In this document: one piece after another, positions 25,937 to 34,018 of the stretch
Layout: the number at the start of each line of letters is the position of its first letter
Position numbering within the stretch: the stretch's first letter is position 1
Assembly: GCF_020616335.1 (NCBI RefSeq)
Contig: NZ_CP085051.1
Location: 1,922,001-1,986,000 of the forward strand
Direction of reading: 5' to 3'
Source of the DNA: Corynebacterium uberis
GTDB lineage: Bacteria > Actinomycetota > Actinomycetes > Mycobacteriales > Mycobacteriaceae
Length of the DNA: 64,000 bases
The notes under the pieces: generated by a model
What the model saw: the letters and a program-made list of their open reading frames with translations, nothing else
Database searches by the model: none
Told to the model about the DNA's origin: nothing
Made by a program: the position numbers and the translations under genes

Positions 25937-27103
25937 TTACACGAAGGCTGATTCCCCAGTCAGGGAGCGGCCAACAATGAGCTGGTTGATGTCATAGGTG
26001 CCCTCGTAGGTGTAGAGGGCTTCTGCGTCGCAGAAGATCTTGGCCATGTGGTGATCGGTGAGCATCCCGTTGCCGCCCATCAGCTCGCGGCCCAGGGCGA
26101 CGGTCTCACGCGCCAGGCGGGTCGCCTGCGCCTTGGCCAGGGAGGCATGCTCGTTGTGGTCCTCCCCGCGGTCTTGGAGGCGACCCAGTGCGACCAGCAT
26201 GGATTCAGAGGCAATGAGGTTGGCCTGCATGGTGGCAAGCTTGGACTGGATGAGCTGGAAGGACCCCAGCTTGCGCCCGAACTGTTCGCGGCTATCCGCA
26301 TAGGCCACGGCGGCATCTAATGCGGCCATTTGCAGGCCCACGGCCTGCCATCCCACTACTGCGCGGGCTGCTTTGAACACCCGGTTGAGGTCCTTGAAGG
26401 TGTTGGCGTTAGCCAGCTTGTAGTCGTCGGGGACAAAAAGATTGTCCAGATAGATGTCCGCGTTTTGCACCGCCCGAATGGCAATGCGACCGGTCATCAA
26501 CTCGGCGCGGTAGCCTTCCCATCCGGTTTCTACCAAAAAGCCCTTGACCTGGTCATCGTCCTCATCGCGGGCGTAGATGATGGCGTAGTCGGAGATCGTG
26601 GCGTTGCCAATCCAGGTCTTGTGCCCGTTGAGCACCCATCCGCCGTCGACTTTTCGCGCGGTGGTGCGCATCCCGCGGGCCACGTCGGATCCGGCCTCTG
26701 GTTCCGTGATGGCAAGGACGCCGAACTTTTTCACCGCGTAGCAGTCGGGCAGGAAGCGGTCGCGCTGCTCGTCTGATCCCAGCAGTTCGATGGAGCCGGT
26801 GAACAGCCCGTCATGGCCGGAGAAGAAGGTTCCCACCGAGCCGTCTGCCCGGTGCAGCTCGGCGGTGACCAGGCCGGCGAGCAGTCGGCTGCGGCCCTGG
26901 TGGCGAACCAGGCTGATGATGTCCAGCTTTCCGATTGCGGGCAACAAGTGGGAGGGAAATTCCCACTTGTTCCAGTACTCGGCGGCGTGGGGTTTGACCT
27001 CCTGTTGTGCCCATTCGCGCACGGTGTGCAGGATCTTCAGCTCTGCGTCCGGCAGGTCCTTTTCAAATCCGTAGAAGTCTCCGTTGGGGTAGCGTCCGGC
27101 CAT
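25937..27103 (-). CDS. Acyl-CoA dehydrogenase (glutaryl-CoA dehydrogenase-like) within the hut operon
   Basis: 388 residues, FAD flavoprotein. ITEPEAGSD and LNGHKTWIGNA are the flavin and substrate signatures; the catalytic Glu is that in YTYEGTYDINQLIVGR near residue 371. Overall it looks closest to glutaryl-CoA dehydrogenases, but in a hand alignment the Arg that holds the distal carboxylate (SGYRSAMS in human GCDH) is Gly here (GSVGTFFS), which argues against glutaryl-CoA. With hutU upstream and a CoA-transferase downstream, oxidation of imidazolepropionyl-CoA to urocanoyl-CoA is a reasonable role. Gaps: 119 bases after hutU, 61 before the transferase. Confidence 0.92.
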   Translation of the reverse strand: MAGRYPNGDFYGFEKDLPDAELKILHTVREWAQQEVKPHAAEYWNKWEFPSHLLPAIGKLDIISLVRHQGRSRLLAGLVTAELHRADGSVGTFFSGHDGLFTGSIELLGSDEQRDRFLPDCYAVKKFGVLAITEPEAGSDVARGMRTTARKVDGGWVLNGHKTWIGNATISDYAIIYARDEDDDQVKGFLVETGWEGYRAELMTGRIAIRAVQNADIYLDNLFVPDDYKLANANTFKDLNRVFKAARAVVGWQAVGLQMAALDAAVAYADSREQFGRKLGSFQLIQSKLATMQANLIASESMLVALGRLQDRGEDHNEHASLAKAQATRLARETVALGRELMGGNGMLTDHHMAKIFCDAEALYTYEGTYDINQLIVGRSLTGESAFV

Positions 27104-27222
27104 GATTGTTCTCCTTTCTAGCGGGACGAGGGTGTAAAAGACCCACGGCTGCCTTGAGGGCCGTAGTGGCGCCGGGGTCAGGCACCCGTGGGGTTGGTGA
27201 GGAAAAAGGGGGTGGGGTGGGG

Positions 27223-28911
27223 CTAGCTCTCCCGGGAGTGGAACTCCATGGGCACGCGCACGCCGCGTTCGCGGGCGACCTCGGCGGCGCGGTCATAGCC
27301 GGCGTCGAAGTGGCGGATGACGCCCATGGCGGGGTCATTGGACAGCACGCGGGCGAGCTTTTGTTCTGCCAGGTCGGTGCCGTCGGCGACGGTGACCTGC
27401 CCGGCGTGGATGGAACGGCCAATACCCACGCCGCCGCCGTGGTGGATGGATACCCAGGTGGCGCCGGATGAGGTGTTGACCAGGGCGTTGAGCAGCGGCC
27501 AGTCGGCGATGGCGTCGGAGCCGTCGATCATGGCTTCGGTCTCCCGGTAGGGGGAGGCCACCGAGCCGGAGTCCAGGTGGTCGCGGCCGATGACAATCGG
27601 CGCGGAGACCTTGCCGTCGCGGACCAGGTCGTTGAAGATCTTGCCGGCCTTGTCGCGTTCGCCGTAGCCCAGCCAGCAGATGCGGGCGGGCAGGCCTTCG
27701 AACTCCACGTATTCTTCGGCGGCGTCGAGCCAGCGGTGGAGGTGTTCGTTGTCCGGGAAGGCCTCCTTGAGGGCCTGGTCGGTGACGCGGATGTCCTCCG
27801 GGTCGCCGGACAGGGCCGCCCAGCGGAAGGGTCCTAAGCCCTCACAGAACAGGGGGCGGATGTAGGCGGGGACAAAGCCGGGGAATTCGAAGGCGCGGGC
27901 GTAGCCGGCGTGGCGGGCTTCGTCGCGGATGGAGTTTCCGTAGTCGAAGACCTCGGCGCCCTCGTCCTGGAATTCCACCATGGCTTGGACCTGGGCGGCC
28001 ATGGATTCGCGGGCCTTCTTGGTGAAGGTATCCGGGTCCTGCTGGGCTTCGCGCTGCCAGTCGGCCACCGGGATTTCCACGGGCAGGTAGCTCAAGGGGT
28101 CGTGGGCGGAGGTTTGGTCGGTGACCACGTCCACGGTGATCTCCCCGGCGCGCTGGCGGCGCAGCAGTTCGGGGAAGACCTCGGCGGCATTGGCCACGAT
28201 GCCGATGGAGACGGCCTCCTTGTTGTCCTTGGCTTCCTTGGCGCGGGCGACGGCCTCGTCGAGGTCGGTGTAGATCTCGTCGAGGTAGCGCTTGGCTTGG
28301 CGGCGGCGCAGGCGGTGTTCGTCAACATCGGCGATCAGGCAGGTGCCGCCATTGAGGGTGACGGCTAGTGGCTGGGCGCCGCCCATGCCGCCGCAGCCCC
28401 CGGTGAGGGTGAGCGTTCCGGCCAGGGTGCCGCCGAAGCGCTTGGTGGCCACGGCGGCAAACGTTTCAAAGGTGCCTTGTAGGATGCCCTGGGTGGCAAT
28501 GTAGATCCAGGATCCGGCGGTCATCTGGCCGTACATGATCAGGCCTTCTGCCTCCAGCTTGCGGAACTCCGGCCACGTGGCCCAGTCCCCGACCAGGTTG
28601 GAGTTGGCAATGAGCACGCGCGGCGCCCACGGGTTGGTGCGCAGGACGCCGACGGGCTTGCCGGACTGCACCAGCAGCGTCTCATCGTCTTCGAGGTCTT
28701 TAAGCGTTGCGACGATCGCGTCAAAGGCCTCCCAGCTTCGTGCGGCTCGTCCGGTGCCGCCGTAGACCACGAGGTCTTCGGGGCGTTCGGCAACCTCGGG
28801 GTCGAGGTTGTTCATGAGCATGCGCATGGGGGCTTCTGTTTGCCAGGACTTGGCGGTGATCTCGGTGCCGCGGGGGGCGCGTACGGTGCGCGGGGCGGAG
28901 TGCTCAGACAC
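27223..28911 (-). CDS. hutU: Urocanate hydratase
   Basis: 562 residues. Adds water to urocanate to give imidazolonepropionate using tightly bound NAD+. Strong family blocks: [64 protein letters not shown], and the C-terminal [20 protein letters not shown]. The GTG at 28911 ([13 protein letters not shown]) has AGGAAG upstream and fits the usual length; the longer frame upstream adds residues without homology. First gene of the five-gene hut run; a HutR-like palindrome lies about 140 bases upstream. Confidence 0.97.
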   Translation of the reverse strand: MSEHSAPRTVRAPRGTEITAKSWQTEAPMRMLMNNLDPEVAERPEDLVVYGGTGRAARSWEAFDAIVATLKDLEDDETLLVQSGKPVGVLRTNPWAPRVLIANSNLVGDWATWPEFRKLEAEGLIMYGQMTAGSWIYIATQGILQGTFETFAAVATKRFGGTLAGTLTLTGGCGGMGGAQPLAVTLNGGTCLIADVDEHRLRRRQAKRYLDEIYTDLDEAVARAKEAKDNKEAVSIGIVANAAEVFPELLRRQRAGEITVDVVTDQTSAHDPLSYLPVEIPVADWQREAQQDPDTFTKKARESMAAQVQAMVEFQDEGAEVFDYGNSIRDEARHAGYARAFEFPGFVPAYIRPLFCEGLGPFRWAALSGDPEDIRVTDQALKEAFPDNEHLHRWLDAAEEYVEFEGLPARICWLGYGERDKAGKIFNDLVRDGKVSAPIVIGRDHLDSGSVASPYRETEAMIDGSDAIADWPLLNALVNTSSGATWVSIHHGGGVGIGRSIHAGQVTVADGTDLAEQKLARVLSNDPAMGVIRHFDAGYDRAAEVARERGVRVPMEFHSRES

Positions 28912-29049
28912 AGGCTTCCTGCTTTCTTTTTCGCTGGCTGGGACGGTGGGTGCGGCCACGGCGCCGGATGTGCTGTGCCACGCCTCGGGATTGCCCTGCA
29001 CTGTAAGCCCAGTCACAGAGGGTGGGCTAGGCCCTCCCCCACCCAGGTG

Positions 29050-29063
29050 TCCGGGATACCGGA
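29050..29063. promoter_or_regulatory. Candidate HutR (IclR) operator upstream of hutU
   Basis: TCCGGGATACCGGA is a near-perfect palindrome between hutU and the divergent small gene. It fits 10 of 14 positions of TCTGwwATwCCAGA, the motif I recall for HutR of C. resistens. No equal copy was found before hutH or hutG. Confidence 0.4.
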
Positions 29064-29151
29064 CTGCCCTGGCCGCAGGGGTTTCCCACGGCCTTGTTGG
29101 TACGGCAACCGCTATCCTGGGCCACGCGACCTCACCGCAAAGGAGTCCCCC

Positions 29152-29352
29152 ATGTCCACCACCCCAGCAGACACCACGGGGCTTGCCCTCGCCATCGCGT
29201 GCATTGGCTTAGGCGGCGCGCTCACCGTCCTGGCTGTTCCCGGTTTCTTTTCCGGTCACGTCCATGTCGCGCTGCTCGGGGCTGGGCTGATCATCCTCGC
29301 CAGCGGCATAGTCTTGATGCGCCGCGCCAAGCGCGCAACCCCCAAGCAGTGA
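29152..29352 (+). CDS. Small two-helix membrane protein
   Basis: 66 residues with two hydrophobic segments (about 10-30 and 38-56), a short turn containing His residues, and a basic tail [10 protein letters not shown]. The ATG follows a good AGGAG box. No family recognised. It lies between hutU and hutH on the opposite strand. Confidence 0.7.
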   Translation: MSTTPADTTGLALAIACIGLGGALTVLAVPGFFSGHVHVALLGAGLIILASGIVLMRRAKRATPKQ

Positions 29353-29373
29353 TCCCCCCGAGAAGGCCCCCAG

Positions 29374-30918
29374 TTACTGCAGCGGGCCAACCGCCTCTTC
29401 GACCGCGGCGCGCAGCTTGCCTGTGACCACCAGCTCAAGGGCGGCGGCGATTTCCGGGGCTAAGAAACGGTCCGGGCCCGCCGGCGGAACCTGCGCGCGC
29501 AGCGCGGCAATGGCCGCCCCCGTCCCCGGCGCGGGCTGCCCCTCGCGCAGCTCAATCGCGCGCGCGGCGGTGAGCACCTCGATGGCCAGTACCCGGGAGA
29601 GCCCGTCGATGGCGCGCCGCAGCTTGCGCGCCGCCGACCAGCCCATGGACACGTGGTCCTCCTGCATGGCTGAGGACGGGATGGAGTCCACGCTAGCCGG
29701 GACGGCCAGGCGCTTGAGCTCGGAAACGATGCCCGCCTGGGTGTATTGGGCGATCATGTGCCCGGAGTCCACGCCGGGGTCATCGGCCAAGAAGGCGTTG
29801 AGGCCGCGGTTGCGCGCCGGGTCTAAGAAGCGGTCGGTGCGCCGCTCAGAGATGCTGGCCAGGTCCGCGGTGACGATGCTCAAGAAGTCCAGCACATAGG
29901 CGATGGGCGCGCCGTGGAAGTTTCCGTTGGAGGTCACCCGGCCATCAAGGGCCACCACGGGGTTGTCTACCGCGGCGGCCAGCTCGCGCTCGCAGACCTG
30001 GCGGGCGTGGGCCACGGTGTCTCGGCAACCGCCGGCTACCTGGGGCGCGCAGCGCACCGAGTAGGCATCTTGCACGCTGACCTGGGCGAATTCGGCTGCC
30101 GCGGCGTCGAGGATGGCGGACCCGGCGGCGATGGTGCGCACGTTGGCGGCGGCGGCCGCCTGGCCTGGGTGGGGCCGCAGCTCTTGGAGGTCTGCGTCGA
30201 AGACGGTCAGCGTTCCCAGCAGGCCTTCCACGGTCATGGACACGGCGATGTCCGCCACCCCGAGCAGGGCTTCTAAGTCCGTGATGGCCAGGCACAGCTG
30301 CCCGGTCATGCCGTCGGTGCCGTTGATCAGCGCCAGGCCCTCTTTTTCCTCCAGCACCAGCGGGGTGATGCCGGCGTCCTCCAGCAGCTCGGGCACGGGG
30401 CGGCGGGTGCCGGAGGCGTCCCGGGCTTCGCCCGCGCCCTGGAGCACCAGCGCGCAGTGTGCCAGGGGGGCGAGGTCCCCGGAGCAGCCCAGCGAGCCGT
30501 ATTCGTAGACGATGGGCGTGATCCCTGCGTTGAGCAGCGCCGCGTAGGTGGTGGCCACGACGGGGCGCACGCCGGTGCGCCCGGTGCACAGGGTGGCCAG
30601 GCGCAGCAGCATGAGGGCGCGGACGACCTCGCGTTCGACCTCTGGCCCAGATCCGGCGGCGTGGGAGGCGACCAGGCTGCGTTGGAGTTGGGCGCGCATC
30701 TGGGTGGGGATATGCCGGCTGGCCAGGGCCCCAAATCCGGTGGAGATCCCGTAGACGGGGGTGGGGTTGTTGGCGAGTTCTTCGACGCGCGCGCGGGTGC
30801 GGGCGACCTCGGCCAGCGCCGATTCTGCGATGGTGATCGGCGCGTTGTGGCGGGCGACGGCGACGACGTCGGCAATGCTCAGCGGATGGGCGCCGACGGT
30901 GACGGTGGTCTGGCTCAT
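29374..30918 (-). CDS. hutH: Histidine ammonia-lyase
   Basis: 514 residues, normal length. First step of histidine breakdown: deaminates L-histidine to urocanate. The self-forming MIO cofactor region reads GSLGCSGDLAPLAH (about residues 143-156), so the triad is Cys-Ser-Gly rather than Ala-Ser-Gly, a variant I also associate with Streptomyces HutH. Also seen: YGISTGFGALASRHI, NGNFHGAPIAY and QEDHVSMGW. It is transcribed alone toward the small membrane protein, with the IclR gene 46 bases upstream on the same strand. Confidence 0.97.
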   Translation of the reverse strand: MSQTTVTVGAHPLSIADVVAVARHNAPITIAESALAEVARTRARVEELANNPTPVYGISTGFGALASRHIPTQMRAQLQRSLVASHAAGSGPEVEREVVRALMLLRLATLCTGRTGVRPVVATTYAALLNAGITPIVYEYGSLGCSGDLAPLAHCALVLQGAGEARDASGTRRPVPELLEDAGITPLVLEEKEGLALINGTDGMTGQLCLAITDLEALLGVADIAVSMTVEGLLGTLTVFDADLQELRPHPGQAAAAANVRTIAAGSAILDAAAAEFAQVSVQDAYSVRCAPQVAGGCRDTVAHARQVCERELAAAVDNPVVALDGRVTSNGNFHGAPIAYVLDFLSIVTADLASISERRTDRFLDPARNRGLNAFLADDPGVDSGHMIAQYTQAGIVSELKRLAVPASVDSIPSSAMQEDHVSMGWSAARKLRRAIDGLSRVLAIEVLTAARAIELREGQPAPGTGAAIAALRAQVPPAGPDRFLAPEIAAALELVVTGKLRAAVEEAVGPLQ

Positions 30919-30964
30919 GGTGTACCTCTCCTGTGCTGGTTGGGAGAATGTGGTGGAATGAGCG

Positions 30965-31711
30965 TCAGCCTAGCGGCGTTGCGTAGACCTTGTGGGACAA
31001 GTGCGCGGCGGCGGACGTCAGCGCCACCAGCAGTTCCGCGCGTTCCTGCGCTTCGAGGCGGTCGACGGGAAAGGTCACGGCCATGGCCGCGGCGGGGCGG
31101 CCCACGTGGTCACGCACCGCCACCGCCAGGCTTTGTTGCCCCCGGGAGACCTCCTCGACCTCGGCGGCGTAGCCGTCGGCGCGGATGCGGGTGAGCTGGG
31201 CGCGCAGCTGTGCCCACTGGGAGCCGCGCACCCCGGCAGTGGCGCAGATGGCTTTGGCGGCGGCGTCGTCAAGCATGGCCAGCATGACTCGCCCGGAGGC
31301 GGTGCGATGCGCGTGCAGGCGCACCCCCACCTGCGTGACCAGGGCGTGGGCACCGGCGGCGCGCACCTCGCACAGGTAGACGATCTCTTCCCCGGACAGC
31401 CGCGACAGGTGCCCCGAGCCTCCCGCCTGCTCCGCCAGACGCCGCAGGTGCCGCTCCCCCAGGCGCACGAGGGGCTGCTGGGTGGCGTAGGCCGCGGACA
31501 TGGAATAGGCCGCCATGCCCAGCCCGTAGGTCTGCGCCTCAGCCAGGTGCACGACGAACCCGGCGCGCTCCAACTCCCCTAAAAGGTCATAGGTGGTGGA
31601 GCGGGGCAGGCCTAGCTCGGTGCGAATGCGCGCGGCGGACACCGGCACGTCGATGGCGGAGAGCAGCGTCAGGATGCGCAGCGTGTTGCGCGCGGCAGGT
31701 ACCGGCCCCAT
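30965..31711 (-). CDS. hutR: IclR-family regulator of histidine utilisation (HutR-like)
   Basis: 248 residues. N-terminal winged helix (NTLRILTLLSAIDVPVSAARIRTELGLPRSTTYDLLGELERAGFV) and the IclR effector domain with VRLHAHRTASGRVMLA. Position between hutH and hutG strongly suggests it controls the hut genes, as HutR does in other corynebacteria. The ATG at 31711 gives a normal N-terminus; there is no clear ribosome binding site, but CATACT about 12 bases upstream could be a -10, so the mRNA may be leaderless. The gap to divergent hutG is about 30 bases. Confidence 0.9.
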   Translation of the reverse strand: MGPVPAARNTLRILTLLSAIDVPVSAARIRTELGLPRSTTYDLLGELERAGFVVHLAEAQTYGLGMAAYSMSAAYATQQPLVRLGERHLRRLAEQAGGSGHLSRLSGEEIVYLCEVRAAGAHALVTQVGVRLHAHRTASGRVMLAMLDDAAAKAICATAGVRGSQWAQLRAQLTRIRADGYAAEVEEVSRGQQSLAVAVRDHVGRPAAAMAVTFPVDRLEAQERAELLVALTSAAAHLSHKVYATPLG

Positions 31712-31741
31712 GGCAACCAGTATGCCGCTACCGTGGCAGCC

Positions 31742-32677
31742 ATGGTCAACGATTGCCTGCACACCCCCTTCAATCCTGATTTGTGGTCTGGCCGCAGCGA
31801 CGGACCCGGCCCGCTCCACGCCCGCTGGCACAGCGTCATCGGCCCCGTCGCCGACACCCCCGGCATCGCTGTGCTGGGATTCGCCTCCGACGAAGGCGTG
31901 GCGCGCAACGGCGGGCGCGTCGGCGCAGCCCAAGGCCCTGCGGCACTGCGCGGGGCGTTGTCCAGCCTGGCCATCCACGACGATCGCCCGCGTTACGACG
32001 CCGGAACCATCACCACCCGCGGCACCGACCTGGAGAGCGCACAACAGGCCGTCACCGACACCGTGGCACAGCTGGTCACCGCCGGCCACACCGTGGTGTG
32101 CCTGGGCGGCGGCCACGAGACCGCCTGGGCCACCCACCGCGGGCTGCACGCGGCCACCGATGGCCGGTCCTGCGCAATTATCAACCTGGACGCCCACTTT
32201 GACCTGCGCGAGGCCCCCCGGGCCACCTCCGGCACCCCGTTCCTCCAGATCGCTGGCCTGCGCGGCGCCGACTTTGACTACCACGTGCTGGGCATCTCTC
32301 GGCCCAATAACACCGCGGTGCTTTTTGAGACCGCCGCGGCTTTGGGCGTGCACACCGTCACCGACGAGGAGTTGCTGGAGTTATCGCCCAGCGCCGCCGG
32401 CGAGCTGGTCACCCAGGCCGCAGCGCACGCCGATGTGGTGCACTTAAGCATTGACCTCGACGGCCTGCCCGCCGCGGTGGCCCCCGGGGTATCGGCGCCG
32501 GCGGGGCTGGGCGTGTCGCTGACCCACTACCGGGCGATGGCGCGCGCCGCCGCGGCGAGCGGAAAGTTGGCCCTGGTTGACGTCGTGGAGCTCAACCCGC
32601 TTTTCGACGTCGATGCCCGCACCGCACGCGTGGCCGCCCGGCTCATCGACGACATCATCACCGCCCTGCCCGCATAG
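31742..32677 (+). CDS. hutG: Formimidoylglutamase
   Basis: 311 residues, arginase/agmatinase fold. Hydrolyses N-formimidoyl-glutamate to glutamate and formamide, the last hut step. Mn ligands: GGGHETAW, NLDAHFDLR, and SIDLDGLPAAVAPGVSAP. A GTG at 31733 in frame is an alternative start. No Shine-Dalgarno is visible, and the divergent hutR start is only about 30 bases away, so the promoters must overlap. It converges on metB with a 12-base gap. Confidence 0.94.
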   Translation: MVNDCLHTPFNPDLWSGRSDGPGPLHARWHSVIGPVADTPGIAVLGFASDEGVARNGGRVGAAQGPAALRGALSSLAIHDDRPRYDAGTITTRGTDLESAQQAVTDTVAQLVTAGHTVVCLGGGHETAWATHRGLHAATDGRSCAIINLDAHFDLREAPRATSGTPFLQIAGLRGADFDYHVLGISRPNNTAVLFETAAALGVHTVTDEELLELSPSAAGELVTQAAAHADVVHLSIDLDGLPAAVAPGVSAPAGLGVSLTHYRAMARAAAASGKLALVDVVELNPLFDVDARTARVAARLIDDIITALPA

Positions 32678-32689
32678 TCACCCCTGCAG

Positions 32690-33940
32690 CTAGCCGAGCG
32701 CGGCAAGCGCCTGCCGGATGTCCGCAACCAGGTCCGCTTCATCTTCGATCCCCACCGAAATGCGCACCAGGTCGGCGGGCACCTCCAGCGCGGACCCCGA
32801 GGCAGACAGGTGCGTCATCGCCGCCGGCAACTCCAGCAAGGATTCCACCCCGCCCAGCGACTCAGCCAGGCAAAACAGCCGCGTGGACTCACAGAACGTG
32901 CGCGCGGCGGCAGGTCCTCCGGCAAAACGCACCGAGACCATCCCCCCAAAATCGCGCATCTGGGCACGCGCAACCTCATGGCCCGGATGGTCCTCCAACC
33001 CGGGGTAGAACACCTGGCTGACCGCCGGGCTGGCCGCCAGCTCGCGCGCCACGGCGGCGGCGTTGGCGCAGTGGCGGTCCATCCGCACAGCCAGAGTCTT
33101 GATTCCCCGGTAGGTCAGGTAGGCATCAAACGGGCTGGACACCGCCCCTACACCCCCCTGCAAGAACAGCACCTGGGCGTCAAAGTCCGCATCGCTGCTG
33201 ACCACCATTCCTCCCACAACGTCGGAGTGCCCGCCCAGGTACTTGGTACACGAGTGCACCACCACGTCCGCCCCCAGCTCTAGCGGCCGCTGCAGGTAGG
33301 GGGTGGCAAAGGTGTTGTCCACCACGATCGTGGGCGCCTGCTGCCCCGCGGCGGCAGCCCGCACGGCCGCGGAGACCGACGGGATGTCCGTGATGGACAG
33401 CAGCGGGTTGGTGGGCGTTTCCAGCCACACCACCCGCGTGGTGGGCCGCACGGCGGCCGCCACCTGGGCGGGGTCGGTGGTGTCTACCACCGTGTACTCC
33501 ACGCCCCAGTCCTTAAAGAACGTATCGATGAGCCGGAAGGTACCCCCGTAGGCGTCCGTGCCCATGATCAGGTGCTCGCCCGGGTGGAGCAGCACCCGCA
33601 ACACCGTATCCGTGGCCGCCATCCCGGAGGCAAAGGCCCGGCCGAACTGCCCGCCCTCCAGGGCCGCCACGGCCTGTTCGCAGGCGGCGACGGTGGGGTT
33701 GCCCACCCGGGTGTATTCGTACCCACCGCGCAGGCTGGCCACCGCGTCCTGGGCGAACGTGGTGGAGGCGTAGATGGGGACGTTGATCGCCCCGGTCTGG
33801 CCATCCGGGTGGTAGCCGGCGTGGATGGAGTTCGTGGAAAACCCGCGGCGTGCGGGGTCAGTGTCCGGGTTGGCGGCGGCCTGCGCCTGGGCGGCAATGC
33901 GGGCTTGGGTTCCAGCGTCGGCGCGCTCGGTGGTGCTCAT
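32690..33940 (-). CDS. metB: Cystathionine gamma-synthase
   Basis: 416 residues, PLP enzyme of transsulfuration; makes cystathionine from O-acyl-homoserine and cysteine on the way to methionine. FSTNSIHAGYHPDGQTGAINVPIYASTTFAQ is the family start, SCTKYLGGHSDVVGG holds the PLP Lys, and FAGGPAAARTFCESTRLFCLAESLGGVESLLELPA ends it. Homologues with gamma-lyase activity look similar. The ATG at 33940 has AGGAGG upstream. A McbR-like box 48-63 bases upstream fits repression by sulphur amino acid status, as known for metB in C. glutamicum. Confidence 0.93.
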   Translation of the reverse strand: MSTTERADAGTQARIAAQAQAAANPDTDPARRGFSTNSIHAGYHPDGQTGAINVPIYASTTFAQDAVASLRGGYEYTRVGNPTVAACEQAVAALEGGQFGRAFASGMAATDTVLRVLLHPGEHLIMGTDAYGGTFRLIDTFFKDWGVEYTVVDTTDPAQVAAAVRPTTRVVWLETPTNPLLSITDIPSVSAAVRAAAAGQQAPTIVVDNTFATPYLQRPLELGADVVVHSCTKYLGGHSDVVGGMVVSSDADFDAQVLFLQGGVGAVSSPFDAYLTYRGIKTLAVRMDRHCANAAAVARELAASPAVSQVFYPGLEDHPGHEVARAQMRDFGGMVSVRFAGGPAAARTFCESTRLFCLAESLGGVESLLELPAAMTHLSASGSALEVPADLVRISVGIEDEADLVADIRQALAALG

Positions 33941-33987
33941 GGGCGAAAAGGCCTCCTGGGTCGCAGGGTCAACAGTTCCCCCCACAC

Positions 33988-34003
33988 TAGACCATGCTGT
34001 CCA
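33988..34003. promoter_or_regulatory. McbR-like operator upstream of metB
   Basis: TAGAC-CATGCT-GTCCA matches TAGAC-N6-GTCTA with one mismatch and lies just upstream of metB, a known McbR target in C. glutamicum. Confidence 0.7.
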
Positions 34004-34018
34004 CTACTGCCAGACGCC

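Noticed and set aside
25937..27103. Firm call as glutaryl-CoA dehydrogenase
   Set aside because: The carboxylate-binding Arg is missing in a hand alignment and no glutarate or lysine genes are nearby.
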